Source: an uncultured Lachnospiraceae bacterium
GTDB lineage: Bacteria; Bacillota; Clostridia; Lachnospirales; Lachnospiraceae
Assembly (NCBI GenBank): GCA_910579805.1
Contig: CAJTWM010000010.1
Location: 51,406-115,405 of the forward strand
Length of the DNA: 64,000 nt
Direction: 5' to 3'
Below are positions 17,741-24,304 of the stretch, one piece after another. The position numbers and the translations under genes were made by a program. Numbering within the stretch: position 1 is the stretch's first letter; each line of letters opens with the position of its first letter. The notes beneath the pieces are model-generated. The model did not search any database. It saw only the letters and a program-made list of their open reading frames with translations, and was not told where the DNA came from.

Positions 17741-18745
17741 ATGATAAGGATATGGTTTAATCATTGGTTCAGTACATCGTACGGACTGATAGAGTTGATG
17801 AAAAAAGATGTTTCCGGGCAGATCTGTGTGATCGGGAGTAATAGTCAGAGAGATTCGGTCATTCAAAAGGTATGCGACGAGTGGTATCCGGATTCTCCGG
17901 CGGAAGGCGAGGCTTATATACAGTATTGTCTTTCTTTTTGCAAGGAACATAAGATCGATGTATTTGTTCCCAGAAGGAAGATGGTGGAGATCAGTAAAAA
18001 TATAGGACGGTTTTCGGAGATCGGCGTAAAGGTCATGGTGGACGATTATGCCGTACTCCGTCTCTTGAACGACAAAGCGGCCGCTTATGATCTGTTGAAG
18101 GAATGTAAGGGCGTGCATATTCCGGACTATGCCATTGTGAACCGGGCGGAGGAATTTGAGAAAGCGTATAGAAGACTGCGGACGGACTGCGAACAGGTCT
18201 GCGTGAAATTTGTGAAGGACGAGGGCGCTATGAGCTACCGCAGGATCGTGGAGCAGGTGGATCGTTTCAGCCGGTTACGGGTGTATCCGGGAGCGGAGGT
18301 TCCTTTTGATGTGTATCTTTCTACGCTGCGGGAGGCGGAAAGCTTTGACGATCTGATGGTAATGCCTTATCTTTCCGGGCAGGAGATCAGCGTGGACTGT
18401 CTGAATACGGACAGAGGGCTTATCGCTATTCCCCGGTTTAAAAGTGCGTCAAGACATGAAAATATCATTTTTGATGAAGAGATTCTGGGCATGACGCGGG
18501 CAATTATGGACAAGGTAAAACTGAAATATCCCTGTAATATCCAGTTTAAGATGAGGGGAGAGATCCCGTATCTGTTAGAGGTTAATACAAGGATGTCGGG
18601 CGGGCTATGGATGGCCAGCGTGGCGGAAAATATCAATATTCCGAATATCGCATTGAATCTATTGTTAGGCAGGGAAACGGAGTGGGCTTACGAGCCGGTG
18701 GAAAAGGTAGTTTCTTATATAGAAATGCCGCAGATCATAGTGTGA
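17741..18745 (+). CDS. Ter-associated ATP-grasp ligase
   Basis: 334 residues from ATG 17741, chosen because AGGGAG lies nearby upstream; the frame is open from 17639 through a repeat and hairpin that are unlikely to be coding. It is an ATP-grasp enzyme: RLLNDKAAAYDLL leads into the domain, VCVKFVKDEGAMSYRRI carries the ATP-binding strand, LMVMPYLSGQEISVDC is the hinge region, and IPYLLEVNTRMSGG holds the metal-binding ExN motif. Family members in Ter loci are proposed to attach an amino acid or carboxylate to a nucleoside-like intermediate. The gene is flanked on both sides by family A repeats in direct orientation. Confidence 0.85.
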   Translation: MIRIWFNHWFSTSYGLIELMKKDVSGQICVIGSNSQRDSVIQKVCDEWYPDSPAEGEAYIQYCLSFCKEHKIDVFVPRRKMVEISKNIGRFSEIGVKVMVDDYAVLRLLNDKAAAYDLLKECKGVHIPDYAIVNRAEEFEKAYRRLRTDCEQVCVKFVKDEGAMSYRRIVEQVDRFSRLRVYPGAEVPFDVYLSTLREAESFDDLMVMPYLSGQEISVDCLNTDRGLIAIPRFKSASRHENIIFDEEILGMTRAIMDKVKLKYPCNIQFKMRGEIPYLLEVNTRMSGGLWMASVAENINIPNIALNLLLGRETEWAYEPVEKVVSYIEMPQIIV

Positions 18746-18956
18746 AATATAAAATTTCCCCATCCTGATTTGTATGCCCGCTGAAGCAGGCGGATGGGAG
18801 TTAGATTGAAAGGTACTTCCGGCCTCTCACAGCAGAGGCTGTTTCACAAAGGCAGCATAGCTGCCTTGGAAGTACTAAGTCTCACATAGGAGAATGCCTA
18901 AGCAGATTTGTCATCATACTCTGATGCGGTCATTCTCCGTATGGATTTGAAATAAG
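18738..18956 (+). repeat. family A structured repeat, copy A2
   Basis: Again begins TAGTGTGAAAT, here overlapping the TGA stop of the ATP-grasp gene. Over about 163 bases it aligns with A1 with a single one-base gap. The long-range stem is GGTACTTCC (18812-18820) with GGAAGTACT (18868-18876); compared with A1 two pairs are replaced on both sides. The terminal stem GGAGAATG/CATTCTCC is kept, but its loop is longer. It ends next to the 3' end of the convergent CD3324-APH gene. Confidence 0.75.
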
Positions 18957-18966
18957 ACAGCGATTG

Positions 18967-20136
18967 TCATAGTGCGTTCAGCAGACTGCTTTCGCAGCCT
19001 TGCACAAAGTGGAATACATGGCAGGCGTCGCTGGCATGTTTGCTATCTTCCGTACTGATGTAATAGGCAGCGAATAGAATTTCAATACATTCCATCACGC
19101 AAGGGACTGCCTTCTTTTCCGCCGCCGAAAGAGCAAGGATACTTTCATAGCCGGCGACCGCCGATTTCACATTTTCGATCCATTCCTTTGGGGTAAAGGG
19201 ATTTTCGGTCTCTTCTGACAACAAGCCTGTCAGAAAATAGCAAATATCAAAGATTCTGATATTCCGCTGGCTCAGATCGAAATCAAGGTATCCGGAAAGT
19301 TCGTCTTCAAAGAATAAGAAGTTTCCGAAATGTACGTCTCTATGGATCAACTGCCGGGGCAATTGGTCATATCCCTTTTCCAGTGCGTCCAGTGTTTTTG
19401 AATATTCCGTCTCATTGATCAACTGCCATTTATTTTGTATTAAAATATCCCGTACCCATCCTTTCATTTCTTTTAACAGACTATTATCCCAAAATGTCAT
19501 TGATTTTTCGCATTGCAGGAACGCTTTATGCAGTTTTGCAATGGCGCATCCCATTTTACGGATCGTTTTACTGTCTTTTATTAAGGCAATATTACTTCCC
19601 TGCAATTTTTTGGTCATAAGGAAAGAAAGATCCTTATGTCCGGCAAATTTTTCTCCGGCCTTAGTTGGGACGATCTGTGCAACGGGGATATTACAATCGG
19701 ATAATATTTCTGAAATTTTTACGTTTCTTTCCAACTGCTCTTTGTTTTCATAGGTTTTTATGATGTAAGAGTGATCGATTTCCCATGCCGAGGGATATAC
19801 TTGCCGTATTTTCCTGTTTTCCATTCCCCATAAAGGCAGGATCTGTTCGATAAGTTCTTTCATTTTCTGATATCGCTCCTTTTCTTTTGCAAGAATCCTC
19901 CGGATGCTTGCATTTGACAAATGATAGATATTTCCAAGCTGTCCGTTTGTTGTTCCTTCAAGATGCTTTAAATAAATGTGCTGATTGCGTTTCGCTAACT
20001 CGATCTTATAATCGGTCTGCCGCCTTATCCTATGGTTGTTTTCTTTCGGGATATATAAATAGCCGCCTTGATAATATTTTTGAATCATGGAAAGTAATTG
20101 TTCGGGTAAAATATCATTTGCATTTATATATTTCAT
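18967..20136 (-). CDS. CD3324-like domain fused to an aminoglycoside phosphotransferase-type kinase
   Basis: 389 residues from ATG 20136; an ATG two codons earlier is too close to the GGAG site. Residues 1-90 (MKYINANDILPEQLLSMIQ to ASIRRILAKEK) match the small CD3324 family, which ends in a helix-turn-helix-like segment. The rest is an APH/choline-kinase fold, with the catalytic loop LIHRDVHFGNFLF and the metal-binding YLDFDLSQRNIRI. Normally the CD3324 domain stands alone, so this is a DNA-binding-like module fused to a small-molecule kinase. The gene is convergent to the ATP-grasp gene inside the Ter locus. Substrate unknown; antibiotic resistance should not be assumed. Confidence 0.8.
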   Translation of the reverse strand: MKYINANDILPEQLLSMIQKYYQGGYLYIPKENNHRIRRQTDYKIELAKRNQHIYLKHLEGTTNGQLGNIYHLSNASIRRILAKEKERYQKMKELIEQILPLWGMENRKIRQVYPSAWEIDHSYIIKTYENKEQLERNVKISEILSDCNIPVAQIVPTKAGEKFAGHKDLSFLMTKKLQGSNIALIKDSKTIRKMGCAIAKLHKAFLQCEKSMTFWDNSLLKEMKGWVRDILIQNKWQLINETEYSKTLDALEKGYDQLPRQLIHRDVHFGNFLFFEDELSGYLDFDLSQRNIRIFDICYFLTGLLSEETENPFTPKEWIENVKSAVAGYESILALSAAEKKAVPCVMECIEILFAAYYISTEDSKHASDACHVFHFVQGCESSLLNAL

Positions 20137-20413
20137 CGGCATTGCTCCGTTAGTATTACGATTTATTGTGTATGTTTCTTTTATTGTAACAGATGATACC
20201 CGTTTTCCGGCGATCCTATTTATTTCTGTATAGAAAATAATCGCCGGCTGCCGAGGGATGAGTTTTTATCCCATAAATAGGAGGAAACCGGTAAATAAAT
20301 TTATACCAAATTTATCAAATTTATAATAATATCATTTTTTATTGGCGGGATCATATGATACAATCAGTTTATCACAGATTGTTTTTTGATTCAGTAAAAG
20401 GAGGTAAACTTAC
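20137..20413. other. divergent intergenic region with hairpin and AAATTTAT repeats
   Basis: A stem CCGGCGAT (20207-20214) with ATCGCCGG (20240-20247) is followed by three direct copies of AAATTTAT at 20297, 20308 and 20317. Then comes a possible -10 (TACAAT near 20359) for the SHOCT-like gene. No further gene is seen. Confidence 0.4.
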
Positions 20414-20977
20414 ATGGATATGTTTGAAAAGGCGACAAAGGCGGTTAAAAATGCGGGGGAATCCGTGATTGGGTCGGCAAAAAATTTTGGGAGCAGTATT
20501 TATAATTCCACAAAGGAGCAGAGAGAAGCAGCCGGATTAAAGGTGCAGAAATCCGTGATCGAGCGTAAGCTTCAGGACGCTTATGCGCAGATCGGAAAGA
20601 GATATGTGGATTATACGGCAAATTCAAGCGGGGACATGGCATTTGACGTTTCCGATATTTTGGAGCAGATGCAGCCTAATCTTGAAAAAATAGCGGAAAT
20701 CGACGAAATGATCGCAGAAAAGGAAATGAATATCAAGAAAGAGGAAGAAGAGCGCGCAAGAAGAAAGGCGCAGGACGAGTTTGATTTTGAAAAAGCGAAA
20801 TTGGACAAGGCGCTTGCTATGGATATTATTTCTGAAGAAGAGTATAGCGAAAAAATGCATATTGTACAAAACAGGCTTGATCATTATGAACAGATCAGAA
20901 AGATCGAAATACAGCTTGCTATGGATATCATTTCCAAAGAGGAGTATCGCGATAAGATCAATGATCTTTTAAGATGA
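20414..20977 (+). CDS. SHOCT-like tandem repeat, helical protein
   Basis: 187 residues from ATG 20414, with AAGGAGG nine bases upstream. The N-terminus is amphipathic (MDMFEKATKAVKNAGESVIG), the middle is a charged coiled coil, and the end has two copies of a SHOCT-like unit (LAMDIISEEEYSEKM and LAMDIISKEEYRDKI) about 37 residues apart. SHOCT units usually sit at the ends of membrane or stress proteins and are thought to mediate oligomer contacts. There is no membrane segment. A strong terminator follows, so this is a single-gene transcript. Function unknown. Confidence 0.7.
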   Translation: MDMFEKATKAVKNAGESVIGSAKNFGSSIYNSTKEQREAAGLKVQKSVIERKLQDAYAQIGKRYVDYTANSSGDMAFDVSDILEQMQPNLEKIAEIDEMIAEKEMNIKKEEEERARRKAQDEFDFEKAKLDKALAMDIISEEEYSEKMHIVQNRLDHYEQIRKIEIQLAMDIISKEEYRDKINDLLR

Positions 20978-21000
20978 TCCAGGATCTGTGAGAAAGGGCA

Positions 21001-21040
21001 GGCTGTCGGAAATTACCGTGTTTTCCGGCAGCCTTTTATA
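21001..21040 (+). terminator. intrinsic terminator after SHOCT-like gene
   Basis: GGCTGTCGGAAA (21001-21012) pairs with TTTCCGGCAGCC (21022-21033) through one G-T pair, followed by TTTTATA. It lies between convergent genes and may also stop transcription from the minus strand. Confidence 0.8.
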
Positions 21041-22003
21041 TTACTCTTTGATTCCGAAAGCTTCGGCAAGATAAAGGATCTGCCTTGCCCAATTATTGTG
21101 GGTTTTATATTCGTTCATTCTTTCCTTGGCGCAGTTTCCGGCTACATATTCATTGGAATTCTGATTCCAGTTCAATATGGCCTGGGCATCGTTAAAATCG
21201 CTTTTGGATACTTGATAGGAGCGGTTTACGACGGGGATCTGGTTGGGATGGATCACGGTCTTACCGATAAAGCCGCACAGCTTATCGTCGGATATTTCCT
21301 GAATAAGCCCGCTTTCCCAGTCTTCGCCCGAATAATATTCCCAGACCGGGCCGGCTACCACATAGTCCGTTCCGTATACGGTGATGATATCTGAAAAAAG
21401 ATTTGCGATCGGCCTGATGCGGTGGATGGATTCATCGGAATGTCTCCGGAAACCAAACAGATGGCAAAGGTCGTTTCCGCCTACCCGGATATTTAATACC
21501 AGATCTTCAACGGCAGACAGCGTACTTTTCAGTTCGTAAAGGATATCGGTACGGTTCCTTAGATCGATCATGGCGGCGTTTTCATAAATAGGCATCATGT
21601 ATATTTTTTTGGCCGCATATTCGTTGGCCTTTATAAGCTCTTCTATATATGTTCCCGCGTTGGAAACGGAGAACTTAGGAATGATAAAGCCGGTTATAAA
21701 CTCGATGCTTGGGCCGAGGGCTTTTGTTAAACGGACGATCTGTTTAGGATTTCGTACCCTGATGAACAGTTTAGGCAGATAAAAGATCTGTTTTTGATAA
21801 CTGTCATAGATTTGCATCAGGGAACGGATCAGGTTTTGTTCCGCTTCTTCCACAAAATTATCGTTGATCGTATCTTCCAGACAAAGCGCCAATGAAAAGG
21901 TAGAACCTAATTTTCCATTGATGACGGAATCGGCGATGGACGGTTTATTTGCGGGACAATATAGCAGCGGACCTACGCTGTAGTATAGGATATTATCTTT
22001 CAA
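21041..22003 (-). CDS. HpcH/HpaI (CitE-like) C-C bond lyase of the Ter locus
   Basis: 320 residues from TTG 22003, chosen because CAGGAGG lies eight bases upstream; the frame stays open to 22057 but with no ribosome binding site. Recognisable CitE-superfamily features are the early LYCPANKPSIADSV, LALCLEDTI with the acidic metal ligands, LNIRVGGNDLCHLFG, and the late GKTVIHPNQIPVVN. Ter-locus members are proposed to cleave or form a carbon-carbon bond in the same pathway as the phosphoribosyltransferase and ATP-grasp enzymes. It is transcribed away from the YceG-protease gene, with an inverted repeat at its start. Confidence 0.85.
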   Translation of the reverse strand: MKDNILYYSVGPLLYCPANKPSIADSVINGKLGSTFSLALCLEDTINDNFVEEAEQNLIRSLMQIYDSYQKQIFYLPKLFIRVRNPKQIVRLTKALGPSIEFITGFIIPKFSVSNAGTYIEELIKANEYAAKKIYMMPIYENAAMIDLRNRTDILYELKSTLSAVEDLVLNIRVGGNDLCHLFGFRRHSDESIHRIRPIANLFSDIITVYGTDYVVAGPVWEYYSGEDWESGLIQEISDDKLCGFIGKTVIHPNQIPVVNRSYQVSKSDFNDAQAILNWNQNSNEYVAGNCAKERMNEYKTHNNWARQILYLAEAFGIKE

Positions 22004-22048
22004 TTTCTGAGCCTCCTGACAAGAAACACTTGCTATTTTATTACAGAA

Positions 22049-22077
22049 CAGTAACAACCGTTACTGCTACGATTATA
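22049..22077 (-). promoter_or_regulatory. promoter -10 and operator-like inverted repeat of the CitE-like gene
   Basis: On the minus strand TATAAT occupies 22077-22072. Overlapping the predicted start site is a perfect inverted repeat CAGTAAC-AACC-GTTACTG (22049-22066). A repressor site or a 5' RNA hairpin are both possible. No convincing -35 is visible. Confidence 0.45.
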
Positions 22078-22125
22078 TCACTGGAATTGGAAAAAAGATA
22101 GATAATAAATGGCATCTGTGATAAA

Positions 22126-23586
22126 ATGAAAGACAATGAGAAGCAGTATTTAGTAAATCATATATTACAAAAGCCGAGGTGGTTGCAAGTGGGGGGAAAA
22201 GTATCGTATAGGCATAATGTGATGCGTATCGATTCTATCGAAACTTTTTTAAACGTAAAGGGCGGATTTCACCATGATCTCAGGGACGTATATTTTATCA
22301 GGGGGCTGGGCGAGCCGGAACGGTATGTGGAAAAGATGGCCGAGATCGATAAGCGGATGGACCGGGAGATGAAAAGCGGCCGCCTTACTTATGTCAGGGC
22401 CAAGCCGCTGCCCCGGTTATCCGATGTGGAGGAAACCGCTTTTTATACGAAAGCGTTTGACGGATGGAGGGCAGGCGGTAAGCTGACATTAAAAAAAATG
22501 CAGTTTGGGGACCGTTTTGCAGAAATGTTGGAGGATGCCTATCGGGAGACGGTCCAAAAGTACAAAACGATCAAAAACGGGATATCGGAGTCCATGATCA
22601 GGAATTTCGGGATCAAAGTATTATACTGGCTGGACTGCCTTATGGACGGTTCCTTTCAGGGGTGGAATGAAAGGAGCTGTATCAAAGTCATTGCCGAAAA
22701 TGTAGTAAAGGAGCAGGAATATTTGTTTTATTATTGTTTAACGTTATTAGGATGCGACGTTTTAGTGGTGGAAAATAAAAAGGACGCGGAAATCGACGAA
22801 GGGCTGAAACAATTATCCGGTACGGTGCGGTTAGGAGATTACGGGACAGCGGAAACGGAAGCGTATGTTCCGCCTGATCTGCATATACATATGGCGCCGG
22901 AGGAAGAGGAGGCGCTGCAGTATGAGACCAATATTAAAATAACGCTTCCGGAAAGAAGGCCAAGGCGTACAAGCAATACCAATAAAACCGATAGCGGTAC
23001 AGGGCAGGCGGAAAAAACGTTTGAAGAACTGGCCCGGCTGGCCTCTTCCATTGTGATGATCGCCGTCCACGATAAGAACGGCGATGTGATCGGAACCGGT
23101 TCGGGAATTATGATCGGTACGGACGGTTTTATCCTGACCAACGACCATGTTGCGGCGGGAGGCTGTTTTTATTCCGTCCGCATTGAGGAAGACGATCAGG
23201 TCTATTCGACGGATGAAGTGATCAAATATAACTCCAATCTGGATCTTGCCGTGATCCGGATCGATAAAAAATTAAAGCCTCTCGATATTTACGAGGGGAA
23301 ACAACGGTTAGCCCGGGGACAGAAAGTGGTGGCCATCGGAAGCCCGCTGGGATTTTTTAATTCCGTATCCGACGGCATTATTTCGGGATTCCGCAAGATC
23401 GACGGCGTGGATATGATCCAGTTTACGGCGCCTACTTCTCACGGCAGCTCGGGCGGCGCGGTACTGAATATGCAGGGGGAAGTGATCGGTATCAGTACGG
23501 CCGGAGTTGACAGCGGACAAAATATCAATCTGGCAGTCGGCTACGAGAGCATACTGCCGTTTGTAAAAGGATTCCGGGGACATTGA
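22126..23586 (+). CDS. YceG-like domain fused to a trypsin-like (HtrA-type) serine protease
   Basis: 486 residues from ATG 22126; the ribosome binding site is weak, so the start is uncertain. Residues 1-220 resemble part of the YceG family of Ter loci: SESMIRNFGIKVLYWLDC and LLGCDVLVVE align with SSNMLKN-type and LSKAGCDVVLLQ segments of the YceG gene at 24305. A low-complexity linker (about 240-300) leads to an S1C protease domain with His341 (TNDHVAAGG), Asp373 (NLDLAVIRI) and Ser442 (HGSSGGAVL). No signal peptide or PDZ domain is present, so the protease is predicted to be cytoplasmic. I do not know this fusion as a standard architecture. Confidence 0.8.
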   Translation: MKDNEKQYLVNHILQKPRWLQVGGKVSYRHNVMRIDSIETFLNVKGGFHHDLRDVYFIRGLGEPERYVEKMAEIDKRMDREMKSGRLTYVRAKPLPRLSDVEETAFYTKAFDGWRAGGKLTLKKMQFGDRFAEMLEDAYRETVQKYKTIKNGISESMIRNFGIKVLYWLDCLMDGSFQGWNERSCIKVIAENVVKEQEYLFYYCLTLLGCDVLVVENKKDAEIDEGLKQLSGTVRLGDYGTAETEAYVPPDLHIHMAPEEEEALQYETNIKITLPERRPRRTSNTNKTDSGTGQAEKTFEELARLASSIVMIAVHDKNGDVIGTGSGIMIGTDGFILTNDHVAAGGCFYSVRIEEDDQVYSTDEVIKYNSNLDLAVIRIDKKLKPLDIYEGKQRLARGQKVVAIGSPLGFFNSVSDGIISGFRKIDGVDMIQFTAPTSHGSSGGAVLNMQGEVIGISTAGVDSGQNINLAVGYESILPFVKGFRGH

Positions 23587-23637
23587 GATTTGGTTCTTGT
23601 CCGTTTTTGCACGAATTAAACAAAATGGGTACAAAAC

Positions 23638-23666
23638 TTGTAAAATACGGGTTCATCTGATAAAAT
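23638..23666 (+). promoter_or_regulatory. promoter before rhomboid gene
   Basis: TTGTAA (23638-23643) and TAAAAT (23661-23666) are 17 bases apart. The predicted transcript start near 23673 excludes the in-frame GTG at 23669 as start codon. Confidence 0.6.
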
Positions 23667-23698
23667 GAGTGAAAGAGAAGCGAAAGGAAGTGGAGAAG

Positions 23699-24289
23699 TT
23701 GAAAAAAATCGGGAAAAAGGTGCAGATTTCTTTTAATTCGCCTGTGATCGTAGGGTTTGCGGCAGTTTGTTTCGTCGTGCTGATACTGGACGGGATAACG
23801 AACAAAGGGACTACGAACCTTTTTTTCAGCGTATACCGGTCTTCCCTGTTAAGCCCTTTGACTTATGTCCGTCTGTTCGGCCATGTTTTGGGACATGCGG
23901 GCTGGGATCATTTTATCGGAAATATCATGCTCATACTGGTAGTCGGGCCTTTGCTTGAAGAAAAGTACGGTTCGCTTAATATACTTTTTGTTATGTTGGC
24001 GACGGCGCTGGTTACTGGTATCATTCATTTTATCTTTTTCCCCCATGTCCAGCTTCTTGGAGCAAGCGGCGTAGTATTTGCGCTGATCCTGCTTTCTTCG
24101 CTGACAAGCATGAAAGAAGGAAAGATTCCGTTTACGTTTATTCTGGTCGCCTTGATCTATATTGGCGGGCAGGTGTACGACGGTATTTTTATCCGCGATA
24201 ATGTGTCCAATCTTACGCATATCATCGGCGGGCTTGTAGGTTCAGGCTTAGGGTTTGTGATGCATAAAAACAAAATGAACAAGTATTGA
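23699..24289 (+). CDS. rhomboid-family intramembrane serine protease
   Basis: About 196 residues from TTG 23699 (GTG 23690 is the alternative; both follow AAAGGAAG). Six hydrophobic segments are visible. The family markers are present: HVLGHAGWDHFIGN, the catalytic serine in LLGASGVVFA (about Ser123) and the catalytic histidine in NLTHIIGG (about His174). Rhomboids cleave transmembrane helices of substrates in the membrane. It lies between the two YceG-type genes and is probably co-transcribed with yceG, telA and terD. A substrate inside this locus is inference. Confidence 0.88.
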   Translation: MKKIGKKVQISFNSPVIVGFAAVCFVVLILDGITNKGTTNLFFSVYRSSLLSPLTYVRLFGHVLGHAGWDHFIGNIMLILVVGPLLEEKYGSLNILFVMLATALVTGIIHFIFFPHVQLLGASGVVFALILLSSLTSMKEGKIPFTFILVALIYIGGQVYDGIFIRDNVSNLTHIIGGLVGSGLGFVMHKNKMNKY

Positions 24290-24304
24290 AGGTGAGAACT
24301 TTCC

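Noticed and set aside
17484..18956. CRISPR array or insertion sequence
   Set aside because: There are only two long, structured copies with no regular spacers and no transposase; no cas genes occur in the window.
18967..20136. Aminoglycoside resistance gene
   Set aside because: The APH fold alone does not show antibiotic substrates, and the N-terminal CD3324 domain and Ter context point to another role.
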